Under the pieces are notes generated by a model. The model ran no database searches and was not told the origin of the DNA. It saw only the letters and a list, made by a program, of their open reading frames with translations. A DNA stretch of 64,000 nt from assembly GCA_937899395.1 (NCBI GenBank), contig CALBPU010000181.1, positions 11,543-75,542 on the forward strand, given 5' to 3'. The translations under genes and the position numbers were made by a program. The first letter of the stretch is position 1. The number at the start of each line of letters is the position of its first letter. This DNA comes from an uncultured Fretibacterium sp. Lineage in GTDB: Bacteria; Synergistota; Synergistia; Synergistales; Aminobacteriaceae. Positions 36,501 to 44,732 of this stretch are shown here, one piece after another.

Positions 36501-38911
36501 ATTCTGTATTCTCAGATCTATTCTGGGATCTTGATGATGATGAAATACCTTCGAGCTTCAGCAAAGATACAATCTCTATTACCGACAGCGAAGGCACAAA
36601 ATATTATTACGGCAGAGATTTCAAAATCAACACCGACGGAACGATTAAATGGCTCGACTCAATCCCGACAGGCCCTGATGAAAAATCCGAATATATTATC
36701 ACTTATGAAAGCTTCGACGCTCTCTCAACAACGTCAACTTTTGATTCAAGCAATCCTAATTCAACTGTAAAAATTCAAGTTGACAATTACGGAAATTATT
36801 CAGACAGCACAGGCACTTATTTGAGTTATGAACAAATGCTCTCAAGCATGGGACTTACAACAAGCTCTGCAAGCAATATAATCGACTCTTCATTCAAGAA
36901 AGCTAATCTGTTCACTATCACAGATGAAAATGATAATGAATATACTTACGGCACTGATTTCGTAATTAGAATGAGCGATGATTATGTTGACGGTGTAACG
37001 GGAGAACATTTGGCTGTTATTGAATGGCTGGACGATGACGATTCAAACTCACCTGCAAACGGCTTGAATTTTACTCTCACTTACGGTTCTGACGGCGGAG
37101 AAGAATTTTCAATGGACGAAGCAATTACTCGTTCAAATTCTGATGTAATTGTTTCAGGTGTCAGCGGCACTCCTGTTTATTCTGAATTTGAGAGCGGAAC
37201 TGTTACGATTAATCAGGCCGGAAGAACTTATTATCAGGGCTATGATTTTGATGTCGGAACTAATGACAACGGCGAAACTGTTATCAACTGGAAAACAGGC
37301 ACCGATTACGAATGGTATTTACCAAATTCAGGCCAATATTCCCGCTACACTGTAAATCTTGTAACTTCTGACGGAACTGAAAAAACTTATTCAGGTGTTA
37401 GAAATTACGAGGACACTTTAGACATGAGAGATTACGGCTTCACTAACGTAGACGGCAGTTTGACTTCAATTAAGTACGGCGGTAAAACTTACGACTTAAC
37501 AAGCACAACAGTTGATGAAGACGGTAAAACAGATACTGATTACGCTGCTGAACGTAACGGAATTACCGTTAATAACGGTACTAACGGAGGCGTAAAAGTT
37601 TTCAATTTCGATTGGACAGTACCGAATTTAACATCTCGTGAAGGCTTGCCTACTTACGGTTCTGACGTTGAAATTGAATATGATTATTGCGCTAATACTT
37701 TCTCTTTATCTGATGAAGGAGACGGGATTATTGATTTACTCGGACTTGAAGACGATGTTACACAAGCTCTTAATGCTGTTATTGAACTTAACGGCGTTGA
37801 AATTGAAAAGGACTTGAACGACATCGGCTCATCTTACGAGAACGAAATTTCAAATCTCAAGGGCGTAACTCTTCACTTAAAAGGAACTGGAAAAGTATCG
37901 CTTGATATTTCACATGACGCTGAAAAAGCTGTAACGTCGATTCAGACATTCGTTGAAAATTATAATTCTTTAATGACTTGGATTAATACACGAATGACTG
38001 AAAGCCAAGTTGATGATGATACGGCAGCTACGATTGATTCTGATGATTTCAGAATGAGATGGGGACTTTTACACGGAAACTCACTGCTTAGAAACGCTAA
38101 AAGCAGCATGAGAGATATTACCGCAAGAAATTACACTTTCTCATTCACAGAACGAAAAAGTTCAACAGAAATTTACGGGCCTATGTCTTTTAACGGACTT
38201 AAGAATGATTCGACATTGAGGCTTCGAGTAGGTTCTGTATATGCTGACGTTATAATTTCACCGACTGATACATTGCAAGACATCGTTGACAAAATTAACG
38301 ACTCTTCAAATTCCGCAATGAGAAATATTTTTTACGGTTCGGACGGGAAATTATTGGATCAACCGTTACTCAAAGCAAGTATCAGTTCGGATAAATTAGT
38401 TATCAAATCAACATCAGAAGATGAAATTACTATTTCAGGTTCTGCTGCATTAAATGCCCTCAAAATGAATTACACTTACAAGGGCGTTTATCAGCTTGGA
38501 ATTGCGACAACTTCCGACGATTACGGCAAGAGCGGAGAACTTGAATTTGACGAAGAAAAATTCATGGAAGCTCTTGAAGATAATCCCGATGAAGTACAGG
38601 AATTAATGTTGAAATATACCGCTGAAATGGATACATGGTTGAAATCAATGTTGACGACTTCGGCATCAGGTGAAACTTCAGGAACTTTAACGAGGCAGAT
38701 TGAAGATTTAGAATCTCAAATTAACGACATTAACGATTACCTTGAAGATTATCAGGACAGACTCGATCGAATGGAGGAAAATTTGAGGACTAAATACGCT
38801 GCCGCAGAACAAAATATTTCAAAGTTATCCCAGCAGGCAAGCGCAATCGCAGCAATCTTACAACAGTTAAGCGGAAATAACTCTAATAATTCCTCAAGTT
38901 CATCAAGCTAG
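33509..38911 (+). CDS. fliD: Giant flagellar filament cap protein FliD with repeat insertion
   Basis: FliD caps the flagellar filament and folds flagellin at the tip. The N-terminus (SGVVSGMDWEGMIDSVIE, then a coiled coil and an ELEVKQLATAQT segment to about residue 200) and the C-terminal FliD domain (about 1415-1790, ending in the DLESQINDINDYLEDYQDRL coiled coil) are clear. Between them about 1200 residues hold roughly ten degenerate repeats, each with a Tyr-x-Tyr-Gly-x-Asp-Phe core and a later Ile-x-Trp. Cores lie near residues 249, 394, 528, 624, 713, 830, 931, 1031, 1143 and 1239. Usual FliD is about 450-700 residues. The insert is very acidic and rich in Thr, Ser and Asp. It is the only flagellar gene in the window. 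Confidence 0.87.
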   Translation: MATMSVSGVVSGMDWEGMIDSVIESASNAAYVQVNKKTNLTNKKTLFEEMKVSMQTIQSSLSTLKLPSTYKAKEIDIERIDTNGSYKGVLTATVNADAEVNVHELEVKQLATAQTNRSKQITSSTLKSTLGGLDSSKFYINAGGQQVGIDVYATDSLDSLKSRINTTLKSLNTPLAVSASVVDSKLILKSDYTGLGKTTVEGTLKDKYTTTGCTSLATLITNTDAGTTTNIVVSDDYLDELKVTSGSSSYTIHKDYEVVNNEIRWKQYEDTNAVKLGDSVSAVYTMGADDVIEVKATRGSGDSDSVDFGFDVKDYGTLGNRMKIKSVQTKTETEVIDDSLLQEPTEAELASETGIDEDGNEYVDTFSYTEVKGETEDDDSTYILSRTRTTTINSYYTYGTDFTYSDGKINWITKPDKTTNEPSSYTVSYTKDNSVDFNVSATKTKEFEQPTSYTVSYQKENYVVSTREIPNNGTNNPSVYSGWFGGYTFDTLANELSEIGIGTVTADDGYAYLDLYGTNEISVKVGDTEYVYGQDYVIRSSSNGSIVVDFTKGDDPTSGGVGQYRTKKGITPVATGNDIPSSFTLVRNRTYLYKTDTDEDSVYSNILSMADGDYSGITIKDSDNNTYYYTSDSTQLDNEHFMIDAHGSIVWAEEAAADDEINIDDLFTHYKEITGSELGTVTLTGTDGIIRTYIDPDDDYRDAFTITSDNGKTYEYGRDFVIRVNDNGQGYVVSWLVSGDRNKDGKYTTQDTNVAVSAYTQHKNISTLGFQVAPDAETYPNYKFNFEYEKLDTTTKTVSSSATDKTLETILGYELSEDEYEDLVIKNGSTTYEYGYDFTIETDDDGNAYISWIDTTPKKPSEDVTFKISYYTGDTYKSKNIAPTSSSTTTNLVEIVIDDGDKMSWNDIQNVTSADDFDPSDIYVIDNNGKRFEYGTHFTFAVTGNQNSKNDAGELLPRITWNTSNVSASDLTTPYNVYYKTGLNMSSEDLEIEYDDDYSVFSDLFWDLDDDEIPSSFSKDTISITDSEGTKYYYGRDFKINTDGTIKWLDSIPTGPDEKSEYIITYESFDALSTTSTFDSSNPNSTVKIQVDNYGNYSDSTGTYLSYEQMLSSMGLTTSSASNIIDSSFKKANLFTITDENDNEYTYGTDFVIRMSDDYVDGVTGEHLAVIEWLDDDDSNSPANGLNFTLTYGSDGGEEFSMDEAITRSNSDVIVSGVSGTPVYSEFESGTVTINQAGRTYYQGYDFDVGTNDNGETVINWKTGTDYEWYLPNSGQYSRYTVNLVTSDGTEKTYSGVRNYEDTLDMRDYGFTNVDGSLTSIKYGGKTYDLTSTTVDEDGKTDTDYAAERNGITVNNGTNGGVKVFNFDWTVPNLTSREGLPTYGSDVEIEYDYCANTFSLSDEGDGIIDLLGLEDDVTQALNAVIELNGVEIEKDLNDIGSSYENEISNLKGVTLHLKGTGKVSLDISHDAEKAVTSIQTFVENYNSLMTWINTRMTESQVDDDTAATIDSDDFRMRWGLLHGNSLLRNAKSSMRDITARNYTFSFTERKSSTEIYGPMSFNGLKNDSTLRLRVGSVYADVIISPTDTLQDIVDKINDSSNSAMRNIFYGSDGKLLDQPLLKASISSDKLVIKSTSEDEITISGSAALNALKMNYTYKGVYQLGIATTSDDYGKSGELEFDEEKFMEALEDNPDEVQELMLKYTAEMDTWLKSMLTTSASGETSGTLTRQIEDLESQINDINDYLEDYQDRLDRMEENLRTKYAAAEQNISKLSQQASAIAAILQQLSGNNSNNSSSSSS

Positions 38912-38957
38912 TGAACTTACAAAAATTTTTCGGGAATGTACAGAAATGAAAATAAAA

Positions 38958-38988
38958 AAGGGGTTAGGAGTTAAAAGCTCCGCCCCTT
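38958..38988. terminator. Terminator shared by fliD and the converging hydrolase gene
   Basis: AAGGGG (38958-38963) pairs with CCCCTT (38983-38988), with an inner GGAG/CTCC stem. Read on the minus strand it is followed by a T-run, giving a strong terminator 8 nt after the hydrolase stop; on the plus strand a T5 comes slightly later. Confidence 0.75.
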
Positions 38989-38995
38989 AAAATTT

Positions 38996-41900
38996 TTAGT
39001 GTTTTTTACGAGATATAAGGTAAAACGCAAGACAAAACATTGCGCTGAAGCCCAATCCTGAATTACAGCCTGAACCGCTACTGCCAAGCGTACTCTTGTT
39101 TTCATCATCAGGGTCTGTTTCAAGCTCGTCATCAATTTCGACATTCAAGTTCTTAACCCATTCTGCAACACTATCGTTATAGATCGTGTACTCAAATTCA
39201 GTCATAGGCTTATAGAGCGGGTAAATATAGTTAGGCTGGTTTGTTTCCTCGCCGCCGAAAGTATAAGTGCCCGATGCCGTTGTACCATTGGGATCATTGT
39301 ACGGTTTTCCGAGATATTTCCATGCAACGACTTTGGTTACTGAATGATCTGTTTCGCCCCATGCTTTGAACTGCCAAGAAAGTAAGCCGGAAATGTGAAC
39401 GTGCTTATCAATCCATTCATCGCTCTTGCCAGCCTCTTTATAGAGAGCTGTGAGAACGTTGTAAGTATCTTGAGCTACAGCGGGGTTTGCACCGTCAGTT
39501 TCGCCGTTGAACATCCAAGTTGAGACTTCGTTTTCAATCATTGCATTGACTTCTGCTTCAGTCCACTGTTGGAAGCTGCTGTGTTCCACTGTACCGTCCA
39601 TTGCTTCCATATCCTCTGTACTGCTAACCATCATTCCGAAGTTGCCGTTGCATTCAACATAAGCGTTAATTAAGTCAGGACGCTGGCGAACAACATCGGA
39701 GGCAATGATCGTTCCTTGAGAGTTACCTACTAATGTGATGTTATCTACATCGGCATTCCAGTTTTGCACAGCGTAATCCATAACGCTAGCTATCTCAGCT
39801 GCAGCATTTTCTGTGTTGTTGGAGTGAACGTTGACGCTCATGATAATAGCATCAGGATATTGTCTGTGCCATTCAGTCATCATAACATCGTAAACTGTAT
39901 TACAGCCGGGGTTGTTGGCATCTGTTTCTCCATCATAGGAACGTCCGTCAGAGCCTTTGCCGTCGACTACTTCCCAATAGCAAACACCGCCTCCGGTCTG
40001 ATAATCTACAATAGGATAAGGATTAGCTCGATTGGCATCATAGTTATCTGGCCATATAACGAAGACGGGAACGCATTTTTCGGTACCTTGAGCTTCGTTA
40101 ATAAGGTCATAGCTTTCGGCATCTCTTCCGATGTTGACCATAACAAGCTCGACTTTATCAAGGTCATCTGTAAGAATGGTCTCTTTCCAAGGAGTATTAC
40201 TGAGCATCTTGCCAACGCCGTTAGTTGAAGCTATTCCGTCTTTAACGCTTGCACCGCCCACACAGAGAACGAGATCCAAGTTCTCTCTGCGCTGCAAACC
40301 TTTGTTGAGCTTATTCGGGTAAATTGTAACGCCAAGTGCATCGTTTTTTTCTTCACTGCCGTAATGAAGCTTACCTTCCGTGTCAATATACCAAGCAGAG
40401 CTGGTGCAGAGTGTTCCGTAAGTTTCGCGTGAACGGTCTGTAACTTTATCTGTAGTCTGAGAATCAACGGTCAATGTAACCTTATTGCCTTCAACAGAAA
40501 TATCAGTGATTTTCATAGCGCCAAATTCCGGATTATTGAAACCACGATCGTAGACAGCATAGTCCGTAAGCTTCACGCCTGTGAGATCGGTTCCAGACTT
40601 GTAAACGATCTCAACTTTTCCAACCTTATAGCCATAGAAGCAGGCTTCAGCGATGGCTTGAATACTTTCGATTTCTGAGGCTGAAGGAGCAGAGGATTTA
40701 CCAAGTGCCCAGTTGATGAAGTTATCGCCGTAAACGATGTACTCATGCCCGTCTTTCTTTCCCTGATCGCCGCCAGTGGTACGAACGCCACGTGTTACTA
40801 CTTCATAAGTATCGCCGATAGCCGTTTTCTCGTCGTAAGTGAGAACGCCGTCAACAACATCACAATCTGAACCGTAGTAAATACCGCGACCGTTTTTCGC
40901 TTCGCCGAAGTACCAATAATTAATTCTAGTGGTTGAGTGATCGCTCTCGCCCCAATAGTAGAAAGGTTCTGACGGGAAAGCAGTCAAGCGAAGGTTCTCG
41001 GAAATCCAAGCATCGTCCATGCCAGCTTTCTCGTAAGCTGCTGTTTGTTCCTCAACGGCATTGATGTTATTGAAATCCTGCTCAGCGTCAAATATCCAAG
41101 CACGTAAACCTGTTTTAGCAATAGCTAAACGATCATCAGCAGTCCAGAGAGCATAACCGCTAGTAGGGCCACCAAAAAGACCATTGTTGCAAAGGAAGGT
41201 GCCAATGGTGAAATTGTAAGTGTCTTTGTCGAGTGTTCTAGTACGCTCGCTGCTGCCCCATGTCATAGCGTCTTGGTCATTAGTGTAGGGCTGACCTGCA
41301 AGAGCTTGAATAATGGTGCTGGCTGCCATAGTGCTTCTAGAATTGCCGTGAATGATTATCTTTGCAGGGTCTACGGAGTAGTTATCGATCATGTACTTCA
41401 TAACTTTTACGTCATCAACAACGTAATCATAGTCCAAATCCTGACAACTCTTACCATCTTCATAATAACTTGCGCCGATAGCTGAACGGTCATGAACGTT
41501 GACAACAATAGCTTCTTCCCCTAGCCAAGCGGTAGTTGCAGCATCGTACATAACGCCAGTTCCGAAGTTGTTTGTGCCATCTTCCAGAATCCAGAATGAA
41601 GTGCCGTCTCCGGTAAACGTGAAAACTAAAGGATATTTCTTTGAAGCGTCAAAGTCTTTGGGTTGATAAAGGAAACCTCGAACATAGTTATCTTTCACAG
41701 CTTTTGTCAGTGATGCTCCTGTGCTTTCGATCTGAATACCAAGTTCTTCAAAGGATTTCAATGTTCCTCTGCCGTCATCAGTATTGAAGCCTATGTCTTG
41801 AGTTTCAAGCCATTTGTTATTTGCAGTGTACTTGCCGTTATTATCAACTAATGAAAGGTAAGTGCCTTCGGTATCACCTGCATGACGTAAACGTAACTCT

Positions 41901-42493
41901 AAGCTCTCACGTTTCTGATAGCCACTGAGACGCATTGTACGTAAATTTGCAGGTAAAGCTTTATAACCATTTTCGTCATTATCTTCAGTTCCAAAGTAAA
42001 TCGTTCCATCTTTAGCTCTGAACCATGGGCCTGTGCAGTAAATACCGAACGCATTGCGTGAACGGCTTCCGGTTTTGTTCTCACCGTTGTAGATTAATGC
42101 GTTTGTCTCTGTGGCATAAGTCCCCTGATAAACGTACAGCGTTACCGTTTGTCCGTCGACCTTGAAGGCTTGCAGCTTGACCTGTCCATAATCGGGTGTC
42201 TGTGTACCGCGATCTTCCAGTGTGTAAATATTCTGGTAGTTCCCAGCGTTCAGCCCTGCGAGATCCACACCGTCATTGTAAACGATCTCAACCTGCGTAA
42301 GACCTTGCCCGTAAGGGGTCATGTCTGTTGTTGCCTGCAAGCTTTTGACATCGTTAACAGTAAGGGTTGTCGCATCTCTTACAGCAGCTAATGACATAGA
42401 AGCTAACGCAAGAATAACAACAACTGCTAATAAAAACAACGAATAACCTTTTGAAAAACGTTTCCTTTTCAAAGAAACATCTCTCCTTTCCAA
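38996..42493 (-). CDS. Tandem alpha/beta-hydrolase with Synergist-CTERM anchor
   Basis: A signal peptide (to about residue 36) precedes two homologous units of ~540 residues, each an Ig-like beta domain plus an alpha/beta hydrolase. Unit 1 has nucleophile Ser385 (IHGNSRST), an Asp in WIFDAEQDFN and His in WGESDHSTT; unit 2 has Ser925 (VGNSQGT), Asp in WMFNGETDG and His in WGETDHSVT. The last ~28 residues (SGSGCNSGLGF, hydrophobic stretch, SRKKH) form the Synergist-CTERM sorting signal. An esterase or peptidase on the cell surface is likely; the substrate is unknown. Base composition looks less AT-rich than that of its neighbours. Confidence 0.78.
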   Translation of the reverse strand: MERRDVSLKRKRFSKGYSLFLLAVVVILALASMSLAAVRDATTLTVNDVKSLQATTDMTPYGQGLTQVEIVYNDGVDLAGLNAGNYQNIYTLEDRGTQTPDYGQVKLQAFKVDGQTVTLYVYQGTYATETNALIYNGENKTGSRSRNAFGIYCTGPWFRAKDGTIYFGTEDNDENGYKALPANLRTMRLSGYQKRESLELRLRHAGDTEGTYLSLVDNNGKYTANNKWLETQDIGFNTDDGRGTLKSFEELGIQIESTGASLTKAVKDNYVRGFLYQPKDFDASKKYPLVFTFTGDGTSFWILEDGTNNFGTGVMYDAATTAWLGEEAIVVNVHDRSAIGASYYEDGKSCQDLDYDYVVDDVKVMKYMIDNYSVDPAKIIIHGNSRSTMAASTIIQALAGQPYTNDQDAMTWGSSERTRTLDKDTYNFTIGTFLCNNGLFGGPTSGYALWTADDRLAIAKTGLRAWIFDAEQDFNNINAVEEQTAAYEKAGMDDAWISENLRLTAFPSEPFYYWGESDHSTTRINYWYFGEAKNGRGIYYGSDCDVVDGVLTYDEKTAIGDTYEVVTRGVRTTGGDQGKKDGHEYIVYGDNFINWALGKSSAPSASEIESIQAIAEACFYGYKVGKVEIVYKSGTDLTGVKLTDYAVYDRGFNNPEFGAMKITDISVEGNKVTLTVDSQTTDKVTDRSRETYGTLCTSSAWYIDTEGKLHYGSEEKNDALGVTIYPNKLNKGLQRRENLDLVLCVGGASVKDGIASTNGVGKMLSNTPWKETILTDDLDKVELVMVNIGRDAESYDLINEAQGTEKCVPVFVIWPDNYDANRANPYPIVDYQTGGGVCYWEVVDGKGSDGRSYDGETDANNPGCNTVYDVMMTEWHRQYPDAIIMSVNVHSNNTENAAAEIASVMDYAVQNWNADVDNITLVGNSQGTIIASDVVRQRPDLINAYVECNGNFGMMVSSTEDMEAMDGTVEHSSFQQWTEAEVNAMIENEVSTWMFNGETDGANPAVAQDTYNVLTALYKEAGKSDEWIDKHVHISGLLSWQFKAWGETDHSVTKVVAWKYLGKPYNDPNGTTASGTYTFGGEETNQPNYIYPLYKPMTEFEYTIYNDSVAEWVKNLNVEIDDELETDPDDENKSTLGSSGSGCNSGLGFSAMFCLAFYLISRKKH

Positions 42494-42610
42494 TAAAATT
42501 TTTAAGAATAATTTAGTGATATTTTAATTATATACATAACCATAACTTTTACAAGACTAAGCATAATTTTCAGTAATTACACTTATGAAGCGTTTATCAG
42601 ACAGAAATTG

Positions 42611-43681
42611 CTAAACTCTTAATTTTTCGGCTATGTCTTTCGCACTTGGAGGACAGCCTTTTACATTACGAGATGAATTTTTACAGCAATTCCCGATCCC
42701 TAATGCTCCGTCGGGAATTGTTTTGTTTTTCCAGCCCTGACCGATATAAATATTTTCCCTCAAACCTCTTCCATTAACGTTTAATGCTCTCACTAAACTT
42801 GCATAACAAGCTGAACATGCCGAATCTTCATGGACATTCTTAATTAATTTCGCAACAGTTCCTGAAGGACGTGAAATTTTTGCGGAATGTTCGGGTTCAT
42901 TGAGGTTGATAATATTTTCAGATGAAAATTTTGTTGAGCCTGCACCGAATTTTTCAGCGAGTTTTATATAAGGCACGTCATCTAAATCAAGTCCCATTAA
43001 ACTACAGCCGAAAGAATCAATCATTACAGGGTCAGTTCCTAAATACATTCTATTAGTTTGAACAGGATTGCCTCCTTCTTCAAAATCCAAATCTCCGCAA
43101 ATACTGTCAACAATAATTAAGCCTGTTTTTAATACAGCACCAAGAGCAGCGATTGGTTTTGTGAGACCGAGCGAATGAAATCTTCGTTTTTCTCTATCAG
43201 GCAGACAGCCTTTCAAATTTTTTAGCGCACATGTCATTACGGTTTGACAATGTCCTTTTAAGACGGGAAGATTTACAAGCAAGCCCGCATCTAAAGCACG
43301 TGAACAAATTTCCATTGATCCTATTTCAGTTTGAAGAGTTTTAGTTTTGTCTTTTTTCAGATCGAAAAATGGGACATTATATTTTTCACAGACTTTATCA
43401 TAACCTGCTCGTTTCATAGCTCTCATTGTGTCAGCAGCAACCCAGCTTCCTTCAATAACGCTAATATCTTTAACGCCGTTATCCATGAAATATTCAATGC
43501 AGCTGCTTAAAACTCCTGCATGAGTAGTAGCTCCGTTATCAGGTGTACCTGCAACAACAAGGTTAGGTTTCAAAGCAACATTTCCGCCTGAAGGGACGAG
43601 ATTTATTGCATTAGATTCTTCGAGGAGTTTTTTTGTCATCGAATGCGAATCTGTTCCGTAAATGTTAAAAATTTTGTTCAT
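42611..43681 (-). CDS. DUF362 domain protein
   Basis: A 356-residue protein of the DUF362 family: KPNLVV and THAGVLSSCIEYFMDNGVKD near the N-terminus, NLPVLKGHCQTVMTCALKNLKGCLPD in the middle, and VDSICGDLDFEEGGNPVQTNRMYLGTDPVMIDSFGC later. C-terminal Cys clusters (SACSACYASL and GNCCKNSSRNVKGCPPSA) could bind an iron-sulfur centre; many relatives carry a ferredoxin domain there, but the CxxCxxC spacing is not complete. The role is unknown. Confidence 0.78.
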   Translation of the reverse strand: MNKIFNIYGTDSHSMTKKLLEESNAINLVPSGGNVALKPNLVVAGTPDNGATTHAGVLSSCIEYFMDNGVKDISVIEGSWVAADTMRAMKRAGYDKVCEKYNVPFFDLKKDKTKTLQTEIGSMEICSRALDAGLLVNLPVLKGHCQTVMTCALKNLKGCLPDREKRRFHSLGLTKPIAALGAVLKTGLIIVDSICGDLDFEEGGNPVQTNRMYLGTDPVMIDSFGCSLMGLDLDDVPYIKLAEKFGAGSTKFSSENIINLNEPEHSAKISRPSGTVAKLIKNVHEDSACSACYASLVRALNVNGRGLRENIYIGQGWKNKTIPDGALGIGNCCKNSSRNVKGCPPSAKDIAEKLRV

Positions 43682-43735
43682 GATTATTCATTTCTCCTTT
43701 ATAATATAATAATTATACAAATTCTATAACAGGAT

Positions 43736-44068
43736 GTGATTGAAATTAATAGCTTAAAATTTTTGTATTGTAAATCTCGTGAAGCATCGGCTATGGGTTT
43801 TATCAGCGAGAACGGTTTTACGGTTTTAAAAGATTCAAAAGTTTCGTATAATATTGTTCCATCTTTTTCAAAACATAATCCAGGATACTATAATTTAAGA
43901 ATAAAGTTGGAGAATAACGGGATAATATTTTCAGGAACTTTTCAAAATGATTATGAATTTTCCGCTCCTTCTGCAGCTTCATCAGTAGTTTTGGGGAGGT
44001 CTTCAAATGGACGCATCGATTGGAAAGATGAAAACGGAAGAATTTTGAGGGAATTAATAGAAGATTAA
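43736..44068 (+). CDS. Stand-alone DUF4357 domain protein
   Basis: 110 residues with the DUF4357 pattern: FLYCKSREASAMGFISENGF near the start, then SAPSAASSVVLGRSSNGRIDWK near the end (Ser-Pro-Ser-Ala-Ala...Gly-Arg-Ser-x-Asn-Gly). DUF4357 is usually the C-terminal part of restriction or GIY-YIG proteins, so a free-standing copy is unusual. GTG at 43736 is the best start, but the only purine-rich stretch lies too close, so the start is uncertain. It converges on the glycosylase gene with a 4-bp overlap. Confidence 0.65.
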   Translation: MIEINSLKFLYCKSREASAMGFISENGFTVLKDSKVSYNIVPSFSKHNPGYYNLRIKLENNGIIFSGTFQNDYEFSAPSAASSVVLGRSSNGRIDWKDENGRILRELIED

Positions 44069-44649
44069 ACTTTTGAAACAAATTTATTTCCTTCAATAAA
44101 GTATCGCCATAAAAAATTTTTACATTCTTCAGCGTAATCAATATTAATTCTCGGAGATGTAATAATGTTCATGGCCGAATTTTTGTTATTTTTGTTATCT
44201 AAAATGTAAATATTATTTCCGCATAAATCTTCTCCGTAATTTTCTTTCGTAATGTTTAACGCTTGACATAATTTTCCAGGCCCATTGCATAAATTTATAA
44301 GTTTTTCAGTTTTTCGTCTTTCTTTCATTATCTCAATTCCCTCTAAAGGTTCTAAAGCACGAACCAATACAGCTTCGGGTTTGTCGTTAGAATTTGCGGT
44401 TACGTTGAAGCAGTAATACATTCCGTAAATCATGTATATATAAGCATAACCGCCTTCACGAAATTGAATTTCGGTTCTCGAAGTCCGTTTGTTGTTATAA
44501 GTATGAGCTGCTTTATCTTCAGGGCCTTTATATGCTTCAACCTCGACAATAATTCCCGATGTTTCACCATGCACAAGAATTTTCCCGATTAAATCACGTG
44601 CAACTATATTTACATCTCTGAGATAAAAATCACGGTTTATTTTTTTCAT
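44065..44649 (-). CDS. DNA-3-methyladenine glycosylase (AAG/Mpg family)
   Basis: It removes alkylated purines in base excision repair. Family signatures are GIIVEVEAYKGPEDKAAHT (with catalytic Glu), YAYIYMIYGMYYCFNV and VLVRALEPLEGIE, with NGPGKLCQALNI later. Length 194 is typical. It is read alone, divergent from the protease-LRR gene. Confidence 0.93.
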   Translation of the reverse strand: MKKINRDFYLRDVNIVARDLIGKILVHGETSGIIVEVEAYKGPEDKAAHTYNNKRTSRTEIQFREGGYAYIYMIYGMYYCFNVTANSNDKPEAVLVRALEPLEGIEIMKERRKTEKLINLCNGPGKLCQALNITKENYGEDLCGNNIYILDNKNNKNSAMNIITSPRINIDYAEECKNFLWRYFIEGNKFVSKV

Positions 44650-44732
44650 TTGAGAATTATAACATCTTGAATTTTTAACGGCTTTATGATAGAAATATTT
44701 TTTACAAAAAATTTTTCAAGGAGAAATTAAAA

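Noticed and set aside
33509..38911. The giant protein as an adhesin rather than FliD
   Set aside because: It has no signal peptide, and both ends carry FliD-type sequence and coiled coils; an adhesive role for the insert stays possible.
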